The translations under genes were made by a program, and so were the position numbers. The notes under the pieces are model-generated. The model saw nothing but the letters and a program-made list of their open reading frames with translations, was not told the origin of the DNA and made no database searches. From Collinsella sp. (GTDB taxonomy: Bacteria > Actinomycetota > Coriobacteriia > Coriobacteriales > Coriobacteriaceae), in the NCBI GenBank assembly GCA_019414325.1, contig DXMG01000048.1, positions 1 to 14,369 of the forward strand: a stretch of 14,369 nucleotides of DNA, in the 5' to 3' direction. Every line of letters begins with the position of its first letter. The first letter of the stretch is position 1. Below are positions 6,347-11,872 of the stretch, piece by piece.

Positions 6347-7048
6347 GTGGGCGAACCGAAGGTCGTGGTGGTCGACTACCACAAGGGCAACTTGTCGAGC
6401 GTTGCGCGTGGGCTTGCGCGCGCCGGTGCCGCCGCCTGCACGTCGGACGATCCGGAGCAGATCCGCAATGCCGACGGCCTGGTCATCCCGGGCGTGGGCG
6501 CGTTCTATGACGCGATCGCCTTTATGCGCCAAAGCGGCGAGGCGGCGGCCGTGCTCGACGCCGTTGCCGCCGGAACTCCGCTGCTCGGCATCTGCCTGGG
6601 CCTTCAGCTGTTTTTTGAGCGCGGCGACGAGGGCGTGCCGGCGGACGAGGGCGTTGCCGCGGACGGTAATGCCTCCGAGCGGGCTGACGGTCCCTGGATC
6701 GATGGCCTGGGTATTATGCGCGGTTCGTGCACGCGCTTGGAGTCGAGCCGCCTGAAGGTGCCGCACGTGGGCTGGGACCAGGTGCACATGACGCCCGCCG
6801 GTGCGGCCGATCCGCTGCTTACTGGTTTTGCCGAGGGCGCCAACATGTACTTCACCCACAGCTATGCGGTGGCCGACGATGCCGATGCCGCCGATGTTCT
6901 GGCGCGCACGCACTACACGCGGAGCTTCCCGTGCATCGTGCGCCACGGCAACGTGTGGGGCTGCCAGTTCCATCCCGAGAAATCCTCTGCGCTGGGCCAG
7001 CGCATCCTTAAGAACTTCGTCAACATCGTCGAGGAGGCCGGCCGATGA
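6347..7048 (+). CDS. hisH: Imidazole glycerol phosphate synthase, glutamine amidotransferase subunit
   Basis: HisH hydrolyses glutamine and channels ammonia to HisF to form imidazole glycerol phosphate and AICAR. The class I amidotransferase triad is visible as C83 (LLGICLGLQL) and H209/E211 (CQFHPEKS). The N-terminus VVVVDYHKGNL and GLGIMRG are typical. A GTG start at 6347 is chosen because AAGGAGGG (6335-6342) lies 4 nt upstream and the family's conserved N-terminus begins at once. The in-frame ATG at 6257 would place 30 extra residues inside the inverted-repeat element. The product is 233 aa. Compared with usual HisH proteins (about 200-210 aa) there is an insertion of roughly 20 residues at about 97-117, reading GVPADEGVAADGNASERADG and rich in Gly/Ala/Asp. 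Its TGA overlaps the hisA ATG. Confidence 0.95.
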   Translation: MGEPKVVVVDYHKGNLSSVARGLARAGAAACTSDDPEQIRNADGLVIPGVGAFYDAIAFMRQSGEAAAVLDAVAAGTPLLGICLGLQLFFERGDEGVPADEGVAADGNASERADGPWIDGLGIMRGSCTRLESSRLKVPHVGWDQVHMTPAGAADPLLTGFAEGANMYFTHSYAVADDADAADVLARTHYTRSFPCIVRHGNVWGCQFHPEKSSALGQRILKNFVNIVEEAGR

Positions 7049-7788
7049 TCCTGTTTCCCGCAATCGATCTGATCGGCGGCAAGGTCGTGCGCCTGGAGCG
7101 CGGCGACCGCAGCCGCTGCAAGGTATATTCCGACGACCCCGTTGCCGTTGCCCGCTCGTTTGCCGGGCAGGGCGCAAGCTGGGTGCACGTCGTAGACCTG
7201 TCTTCTGCCTTTGGCGAGGACGAGGACACATGCGCTGCCAACTCGGCGGCGATTAAGGCCATCTGCGGCGTCGACGGTCTGTCCGTGGACGTAGGCGGCG
7301 GCGTCCGCTCGCTCGCGCGCATCGACGAGTTGGCCGGCTACGGTGCGCGCCGCATCGCACTAGGCACGGTGCTGGTGACCGAGCCGGGTTTTGCCGAGGT
7401 GGCGGCCCAAGGCTTTGGCGAGCTGCTGGTGGCAGACATCGCCGCGCGCGACGGCCAGGTCAAGGTGAACGGCTGGCGTGATGGCGCGGGCGTGGCGCTC
7501 GACGATGCCGTGGCGCAGCTTTCCGAGCTGGGCTTTAGGCATCTGGTGTATACCGACATCGCGCGCGATGGCATGCAGACGGGCATCGATGTGGCGGCGT
7601 ATCGCCATGTGGCCGAGGTCGCGGGTTTTCCCGTCGTGGCTTCGGGCGGCATCTCGGCGCTCGACGACATCCGCGCACTGGCCGCGGTGGGTGAGGGCGC
7701 GATTGAAGGTGCCATTACCGGTCGTGCGCTCTACGAGGGCAACTTTACGCTGGTACAGGCGCTGGCCGCCGCCCGAGGGGAGGAATAG
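7045..7788 (+). CDS. hisA: ProFAR isomerase (phosphoribosylformimino-AICAR-phosphate isomerase)
   Basis: HisA is a (beta/alpha)8 barrel that catalyses the Amadori rearrangement of ProFAR to PRFAR, the substrate of HisHF. The 247-aa sequence has the general base D8 (FPAIDLIGG), the matching acid D131 (LLVADIAARDG) and the phosphate-site segment YTDIARDGM with D171. Phosphate-binding glycine loops VDVGGGVRS and VVASGGIS are also present. The start overlaps hisH as ATGA, with GAGGAGG (7031-7037) upstream, so translation is probably coupled. In some Actinobacteria the homologue PriA also acts as phosphoribosylanthranilate isomerase (TrpF). The segment GASWVHVVDLSSAFG resembles PriA, but sequence reading alone cannot decide bifunctionality. 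HisA is the default call. Confidence 0.95.
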   Translation: MILFPAIDLIGGKVVRLERGDRSRCKVYSDDPVAVARSFAGQGASWVHVVDLSSAFGEDEDTCAANSAAIKAICGVDGLSVDVGGGVRSLARIDELAGYGARRIALGTVLVTEPGFAEVAAQGFGELLVADIAARDGQVKVNGWRDGAGVALDDAVAQLSELGFRHLVYTDIARDGMQTGIDVAAYRHVAEVAGFPVVASGGISALDDIRALAAVGEGAIEGAITGRALYEGNFTLVQALAAARGEE

Positions 7789-7791
7789 CCC

Positions 7792-8574
7792 ATGCTTACC
7801 AAACGCGTGATTCCCTGCTTGGACGTCAAGGATGGCCGTGTGGTCAAAGGCGTCAACTTTGTGAGCTTGCGCGATGCGGGCGATCCGGTGGAGCTGGCCC
7901 GCGCCTACGACCGTGAGGGTGCGGACGAGGTCGTCTTCCTGGACATTACCGCCACGAGCGACAACCGTGCGACGACTATCGAGATGGCGGCGCATGCGGC
8001 CGAGGAGCTGGCCATTCCCTATACCGTGGGCGGCGGCTTTCGCGACCTGGCGGGCATGCGCACCATGGTTGCCGCCGGTGCCGACAAGGTGTCGCTCAAC
8101 TCTGCCGCCGTGCGCGATCCATCGCTGATTAGCCAGGCTGCCGCGGCGTTTGGTAGCCAGGCCGTGGTCGTGGCGATCGATGCCAAGCGCGTCGGTTTGC
8201 CCGGCGCATCCGGTGCCGACAAGTGGGAGGTTTTCACGGCGGGCGGTCGCAACGCCACGGGTATCGATGCGGTGGCGTGGGCCGAGGAGGCGGCTCGTCG
8301 CGGCGCTGGCGAGATCCTGCTGACCAGCATGGATCGCGACGGCACCAAGGCCGGCTTTGATTTGGCGCTCACCCGTGCCGTGGCGCGCGCGGTGCCGATT
8401 CCCGTCATCGCGAGCGGCGGCGTGGGCACGCTCGAGCATTTTGCCGAGGGCGTGATCGAGGGCGAAGCCGACGCCGTGCTGGCGGCCAGTGTCTTTCACT
8501 TTGGAACCTTCAGCATCCGCCAGGTGAAGGAATACATGGCCAGCCAAGGTATTCCTGTGAGGTTGGACTTCTAA
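7792..8574 (+). CDS. hisF: Imidazole glycerol phosphate synthase, cyclase subunit
   Basis: HisF is the TIM-barrel cyclase that uses ammonia from HisH to convert PRFAR into imidazole glycerol phosphate and AICAR. The 260-aa protein starts LTKRVIPCLDVKDGRVVKG, with the catalytic base D11. The catalytic acid is D130 (VVVAIDAKR), exactly at the position used in characterised HisF proteins. GGGFRDL, SLNSAAV, LTSMDRDGTKAGFD and VIASGGVG are further family marks. Start: ATG 3 nt after the hisA stop, with GGGGAGGA (7777-7784) 7 nt upstream. It is the third gene of the closely packed hisH-hisA-hisF block. A 142-bp spacer with a strong palindrome follows it. Confidence 0.97.
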   Translation: MLTKRVIPCLDVKDGRVVKGVNFVSLRDAGDPVELARAYDREGADEVVFLDITATSDNRATTIEMAAHAAEELAIPYTVGGGFRDLAGMRTMVAAGADKVSLNSAAVRDPSLISQAAAAFGSQAVVVAIDAKRVGLPGASGADKWEVFTAGGRNATGIDAVAWAEEAARRGAGEILLTSMDRDGTKAGFDLALTRAVARAVPIPVIASGGVGTLEHFAEGVIEGEADAVLAASVFHFGTFSIRQVKEYMASQGIPVRLDF

Positions 8575-8587
8575 TGCTGCGGCTTGC

Positions 8588-8674
8588 CCAGGCACCCGAC
8601 CTTCCGGCTCCAACCCTCCTCGCGTACTTAAGTACGCGTCGTCGGGCTTGTCGCTTGGAATCTCGGGCACCTGG
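8588..8674. repeat. Imperfect long hairpin capped by an 18-bp perfect palindrome, between hisF and hisI
   Basis: The centre, CGCGTACTTAAGTACGCG (8621-8638), is a perfect 18-bp palindrome. Outside it, CCAGGCACCCGA (8588-8599) pairs with TCGGGCACCTGG (8663-8674) at 10 of 12 positions. Shorter complementary blocks (TTCC/GGAA, CAA/TTG, CCC/GGG) lie between. The whole 87-bp stretch therefore looks like one symmetric non-coding element, not random spacer. No T-run follows, so it is not a classical terminator. A repeat family or a protein-binding site are both possible. Confidence 0.6.
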
Positions 8675-8716
8675 ACAACCCTCGCCGACCGGCGATGTTT
8701 AAATTGGGGAATTGAA

Positions 8717-9058
8717 ATGAGAGAAATTACTACTCCAGCGGATCTTAAATACGGCGCCAAAGGATTGATTCCTTGCGTGGTTCAGCAGTATGACACCGGC
8801 GAGGTGCTTATGGTTGCCTGGATGAACGAGGAATCGGTGGGGCTGACGCTCGAGACCGGTACCACGTGGTTTTGGAGCCGCAGCCGCCAGGAGCTCTGGA
8901 ACAAGGGCGCGACGAGCGGCAACATGCAGGAGGTCAAGGAGCTCTGGGCCGACTGCGATAGCGATACACTGCTGGTCAAGGTCGACTCGCCGGGTCCGGC
9001 CTGCCATACCGGCAACCGTACCTGCTTCTTTAAGCGCGTGGAAGGGGGAGTGCGATGA
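8717..9058 (+). CDS. hisI: Phosphoribosyl-AMP cyclohydrolase
   Basis: HisI opens the adenine ring of phosphoribosyl-AMP to give ProFAR, the third pathway step, using zinc and magnesium. The 113-aa protein is a free-standing cyclohydrolase, not a HisI-HisE fusion. The metal-binding acidic motif is D79, D81, D83 in WADCDSDTLL. The zinc cysteines are C96 and C103 in GPACHTGNRTCFF, with a further Cys (C80) within the DCDSD motif. GEVLMVAWMN and FWSRSRQELWNKGATSGN are family signatures. The ATG at 8717 is preceded by GGGGA (8706-8710). A longer in-frame start at 8648 would read through the palindromic spacer and is rejected. The TGA overlaps the start of the next small gene (ATGA). Confidence 0.95.
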   Translation: MREITTPADLKYGAKGLIPCVVQQYDTGEVLMVAWMNEESVGLTLETGTTWFWSRSRQELWNKGATSGNMQEVKELWADCDSDTLLVKVDSPGPACHTGNRTCFFKRVEGGVR

Positions 9059-9282
9059 AAGTCGTGACGCCGTTCGAGGTCGCCGACTGCAGCACCGAGC
9101 TCCTCCGCGCGGGCGTGCCATGCCGCGTGCACCTGACTGATGCCTGCGGGGCGCAGTCGCTTTGGCTCGAGGCCGAGAAGGAAAGGCTTGATGAGGCCCA
9201 TGCCGTCATCGTCGAGTTCTTTGAGAAAAAGGGCGCAAAGCCTCGGTTCGATGAGACCGGTACCTACTTTACGCTGCAGTAA
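9055..9282 (+). CDS. Small conserved 'DAC'-motif protein of unknown function, inside the his operon
   Basis: This 75-aa protein starts by a 4-base ATGA overlap with hisI and ends 15 bp before hisE, so it is translated as part of the operon. The sequence suggests a compact alpha/beta protein: a short N-terminal strand and helix, a strand, then HLTDACGAQSLWLE (about residues 26-39), a charged helix and a C-terminal strand pair ending GTYFTLQ. The DACG.Q motif resembles what I recall as the 'RDAC family' of uncharacterised small proteins, here with Thr instead of Arg before DAC. It has no signal peptide or membrane segment. Two cysteines (C12, C23) plus the motif cysteine (C31) could bind a metal or be redox-active, but that is speculation. 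Placement between hisI and hisE hints at a link to histidine or purine-intermediate metabolism. Confidence 0.85.
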   Translation: MKVVTPFEVADCSTELLRAGVPCRVHLTDACGAQSLWLEAEKERLDEAHAVIVEFFEKKGAKPRFDETGTYFTLQ

Positions 9283-9297
9283 CGAGAGGAAATAACC

Positions 9298-9615
9298 ATG
9301 GGAGTCAGAACAGCTAACGTGCAGCCGGGAAATATCGGCGAGACGCTGACGGGACTGGCCGAGGTGATTCACGGGCGTCGCGATGCGTCGCCACAGGAGA
9401 GCTACACCGCTCGTCTGCTGACCGACGTCGAGGACGAACTGCTCAAGAAGCTTGCCGAGGAGGCGAGCGAGGTCATCATGGCCTGCAAGGACAACGACCA
9501 CGACCACATCCGCTACGAAGCCGGCGATCTGGTCTACCACCTGCTCGTGACGCTCGAACGCTACGGCATCACCCTCGACGAACTGGCCGGCGAACTCAAC
9601 GCCCGCCGCCACTAG
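9298..9615 (+). CDS. hisE: Phosphoribosyl-ATP pyrophosphohydrolase
   Basis: HisE removes pyrophosphate from phosphoribosyl-ATP, the second pathway step, and belongs to the all-alpha MazG-like NTP pyrophosphohydrolase superfamily. The 105-aa protein shows the metal-binding acidic helices: KLAEEASEVIMACK followed by RYEAGDLVYHLLVTL (the E..E and E..D signature). The N-terminal half contains ESYTARLL and DELLKKL, typical of HisE. The ATG at 9298 has GAGAGGA (9284-9290) 7 nt upstream. It is the last gene of the his operon. Its TAG stop is part of the left arm of a hairpin (9611-9643) shared with the convergent phosphatase gene. Confidence 0.95.
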   Translation: MGVRTANVQPGNIGETLTGLAEVIHGRRDASPQESYTARLLTDVEDELLKKLAEEASEVIMACKDNDHDHIRYEAGDLVYHLLVTLERYGITLDELAGELNARRH

Positions 9616-9643
9616 TCGTTTAAGAACGTCCCCAACGACTAGT
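9611..9643. terminator. Hairpin between convergent hisE and the histidinol-phosphatase gene
   Basis: ACTAGTCGTT (9611-9620) and AACGACTAGT (9634-9643) form a perfect 10-bp inverted repeat with a 13-nt loop containing AAGAACGTCCCC. It sits exactly between two convergent genes: the hisE stop lies inside the left arm, and the opposing gene's TAA (9647-9645) begins one base past the right arm. No T-run is present on either strand, so it may be a bidirectional end structure or a REP-like palindrome rather than a classical terminator. Confidence 0.55.
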
Positions 9644-9644
9644 C

Positions 9645-10556
9645 TTAGGCGAGGGGCGTGGGCTCCCATTCTCCGGTGAGGTGGGGGATGTCGAAGGTTC
9701 GATAGCTACAGTCGTAGGCGTGGGCCTGGGCCTCGCGGATGTTCCAGCAGATGTCGCAGGCGCGGTGTGCGTCCGAGCCAAAGGTAATGGGCACCTCGGC
9801 ATGGGCAAAGCAGCGCAAGAGGCCGGTCGCGGGGTAGTAGTCGTCGAGCCCCTTGCGCGACGCGGCAGTCGAGACCTCAACGCGCCGATTCGTGTCGTGT
9901 GCGCATTCTGCCATCTGCCCCCAGAACGGCGCGGGGTCAAAATCGGGCGCAAAGCCCTCCTTCGAAAAGCGCATGACCAGGTCGGGGTGGGCCATCACGT
10001 CAAAGTTGAGCGGGCTTTCGCAGGCGCAACACCAGTCGTCGACGTAGCGCTCCCACACGCCGCGCACGCCCAGGTTTTCCCAAACGTGCAGGTTGGTGTC
10101 ATCGTCGATCCAACCGCAGCACGAATCGGGCGCATCGGGACGAACGACGTCCTCTGTCCCCGCCGTACCCGGGGTACCGGCCATGATATCGCCGGGGTTG
10201 CCAATCCAATGCACACTGCCCAGGCGTACGACGGCGCCCTGGGACCAGCGCTCAACCAAAGGCTCGCAGCCTTCATACCAATCGCACTCAAAGCCATAGA
10301 TAAGCTCGAGCTCCGGCGCGATCTGCGCGGCGAGCTTGCGGGCGTCCTCAAAGGCCAGGCGATGCGCCGGCAGGTCGCCCTCGACAACCTGTACCTCGCA
10401 ATTGGAATCCATGCTGGCAGGCAGGGTAAGGTGATCGGTCGAGACCATGGCACGGCAACCGGCTGCAGCAGCGGCGCGAACGTTGTCCTCAAACGAGGCG
10501 TGTCCGTCCGAGAACGAGGTGTGGGTATGGCAATCGACCAGCGGGCAGGCGGGCAT
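9645..10556 (-). CDS. hisK: PHP-family histidinol-phosphatase
   Basis: This 303-aa protein belongs to the PHP phosphoesterase family and most likely removes phosphate from L-histidinol phosphate, the step between HisC and HisD. The metal-site motifs are clear: H10 and H12 (DCHTHTSFSDGH), D41-H42 (VSTDH), E90 (YGFECDWY), H116 (GSVHWIG), H in DVMAHPDL, and the C-terminal D/H pair in TFGSDAH. The ATG at 10556 was chosen because AAAGGAG lies 5 nt upstream and the family N-terminus starts immediately; the longer frame up to 10715 adds 53 non-homologous residues. Since hisB here has no phosphatase domain and no other candidate is nearby, position next to the his operon, though convergent, supports the role. 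Both hisK and hisJ are used as names for this family. Substrate specificity is inferred. Confidence 0.88.
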   Translation of the reverse strand: MPACPLVDCHTHTSFSDGHASFEDNVRAAAAAGCRAMVSTDHLTLPASMDSNCEVQVVEGDLPAHRLAFEDARKLAAQIAPELELIYGFECDWYEGCEPLVERWSQGAVVRLGSVHWIGNPGDIMAGTPGTAGTEDVVRPDAPDSCCGWIDDDTNLHVWENLGVRGVWERYVDDWCCACESPLNFDVMAHPDLVMRFSKEGFAPDFDPAPFWGQMAECAHDTNRRVEVSTAASRKGLDDYYPATGLLRCFAHAEVPITFGSDAHRACDICWNIREAQAHAYDCSYRTFDIPHLTGEWEPTPLA

Positions 10557-10588
10557 GGCGACTCCTTTGCATTTGGCGAATCCGCTCC

Positions 10589-10594
10589 ATTGTA
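10589..10594 (-). promoter_or_regulatory. Possible -10 box for the PHP phosphatase gene
   Basis: Read on the minus strand, 10594-10589 is TACAAT, a good -10 hexamer about 33 nt before the ATG at 10556. No convincing -35 is visible. A small inverted repeat, GGCGCG (10597-10602) / CGCGCC (10611-10616), lies just upstream in the -35 region and could be an operator. The separate promoter suggests the phosphatase is not cotranscribed with the his operon. Confidence 0.35.
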
Positions 10595-10780
10595 ATGGCG
10601 CGACCCCTGACGCGCCGGGAACGCTGCAAGTCGAAACCGACCGGAAAGGGCAGGCGGCGCACGCCGACGTCCGCGACGGGCAAAAGTCCCGCCCATCCCA
10701 TGACGACACCCCCACGCCGCCCGCGATGTGTTAGCGTTTGGATGAACAAAACGAGCCCGTGCGGAAAGGAGCCGGACCGT

Positions 10781-11266
10781 ATGCCATGCGATACCACATC
10801 CCCGCTGTCTCGCGAGACCGATGCGCCCGAAACTATCGTCAAACTGGAGTGCGACATCGATGACGCGTCGCCTGAGGTGCTTGCCTACGCTGCCGATCGC
10901 CTGCGCAAGGCCAGCGCCCCCGAAGTGCATTGGTTGCCGCTTTACTTCAAAAAGGGCCGTCCCGGCTGGCAGTTGCAGGTAATCTGTACCCACGAGGATA
11001 TCGAGCGCCTGCAGACGATTGTCTTTTTGGAAACCACGACCAATGGCATCCGCCGCCAGGTTATGGAGCGCGTTTGCCTACCACGCCGCTTTGAGCGCGT
11101 AACAACGCCATGGGGCGAGGTGTCCGTCAAGGTGGCGACCTTGCCCGACGGCAGCGAGCGCGCGGCGCCCGAGTACGAAGACTGCGCCCGCCTTGCCCGC
11201 GAGCACAATGTGCCGCTCCAACGCGTGATGCAGGCGGTCCAGAGCGCGGCACTGCGATTTGAGTAA
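10781..11266 (+). CDS. Stand-alone LarC C-terminal domain (LarC2-like) protein
   Basis: The 161-aa protein matches the C-terminal half of LarC (DUF111), the CTP-dependent enzyme that inserts nickel into the pincer nucleotide cofactor of lactate racemase and related enzymes. Visible marks in order: IVKLECDIDDASPEVLAYAA, PLYFKKGRPGWQLQVI (usual form MKKGRPG), FLETTTNGIR, TTPWGEVSVKVA and APEYEDCARLA. The N-terminal LarC1 half is absent: upstream is the divergent phosphatase gene, and no frameshifted LarC1 ORF precedes it. In Lactobacillus plantarum, LarC1 and LarC2 are joined by a programmed frameshift, so a lone LarC2 is unusual. The start at 10781 has AAAGGAG (10765-10771) 9 nt upstream; an in-frame ATG at 10742 lacks a ribosome binding site. 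No larA, larB or larE is visible in the window, so function is uncertain. Confidence 0.8.
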   Translation: MPCDTTSPLSRETDAPETIVKLECDIDDASPEVLAYAADRLRKASAPEVHWLPLYFKKGRPGWQLQVICTHEDIERLQTIVFLETTTNGIRRQVMERVCLPRRFERVTTPWGEVSVKVATLPDGSERAAPEYEDCARLAREHNVPLQRVMQAVQSAALRFE

Positions 11267-11321
11267 CGCGGCCGGCGGCACGCCACGCCCAGCTCCATCA
11301 ACCCCACCCGAAAGGACCACC

Positions 11322-11870
11322 ATGAAATACCTCATCGCCTCCGACATCCACGGCTCGGCATACTGGACCGAGCGCCTGGTCGCCGCCATCGAGTCCGAGC
11401 AGCCCGACCGCATCGTCCTGCTGGGCGACCTGCTCTACCATGGTCCGCGTAACGACCTGCCGCGCGACTACGCCCCCAAGCGCGTGATTCCGCTGCTCAA
11501 CGCCCTGGCCGACCGCATCATCGCGGTGCGCGGCAACTGTGATGCCGAGGTCGACCAGATGGTGCTCGACTTTCCCGTCATGGCCGACTACGCCACGCTG
11601 TTCGACGAGACCGGCCGCGAGCTGTTCCTGACGCACGGCCACGTCTTTGGCGCCGGCATGCACAACAGCGTCGACCACGTGCCCGCGCTGCCCGAGGGCT
11701 CCGCGCTCGTCTACGGCCACACGCACATCAAGGTTAACGAGGCAAGCGAGGCGCACCCGGGCCTGTGGCTTTTCAACCCCGGCAGCGTGAGCATTCCCAA
11801 GGACGACTCGCACAGCTACGGTATCTACGAGGGCGGCGCGTTCCGCCACGTGATCATGGAGGAGGACTAA
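11322..11870 (+). CDS. yfcE: YfcE-type metallophosphoesterase
   Basis: A 182-aa calcineurin-like phosphoesterase close in size to E. coli YfcE (184 aa), a manganese-dependent phosphodiesterase whose physiological substrate is not settled. All five metallophosphatase blocks are present: D8-x-H10 (ASDIHGS), D36 (LLGDLLYHGPRND), N72 (RGNCD), H105 (LTHGHVFG) and H133-x-H135 (YGHTHIK). The NPGSVSIPKD segment near the C-terminus is also typical. The ATG at 11322 follows AAAGGA (11311-11316) and begins directly with the conserved MKYLIASDIHG. Start candidates from 11259 upstream add only proline-rich residues. It lies 55 bp after the LarC2-like gene and 2 bp before mazG, with its own end carrying the mazG ribosome binding site, so it probably forms an operon with mazG. 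Confidence 0.93.
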   Translation: MKYLIASDIHGSAYWTERLVAAIESEQPDRIVLLGDLLYHGPRNDLPRDYAPKRVIPLLNALADRIIAVRGNCDAEVDQMVLDFPVMADYATLFDETGRELFLTHGHVFGAGMHNSVDHVPALPEGSALVYGHTHIKVNEASEAHPGLWLFNPGSVSIPKDDSHSYGIYEGGAFRHVIMEED

Positions 11871-11872
11871 CC

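Noticed and set aside
8648..8716. Longer hisI start at 8648 within the spacer
   Set aside because: It would translate the palindromic spacer, has no Shine-Dalgarno, and the family N-terminus begins near the ATG at 8717.
7360..8760. 466-codon minus-strand ORF antisense to hisA and hisF
   Set aside because: The sense-strand enzymes are unmistakable; the antisense product has no motifs and no plausible start.
9681..10595. 304-codon plus-strand ORF antisense to the PHP phosphatase
   Set aside because: The minus-strand product has all PHP metal-binding motifs; the plus-strand frame is its shadow.
10595..10780. A frameshifted LarC1 or an N-terminal extension before the LarC2-like gene
   Set aside because: The upstream frame reads Arg/Pro/Thr-rich residues with no LarC1 motifs and overlaps the promoter region of the divergent phosphatase gene.
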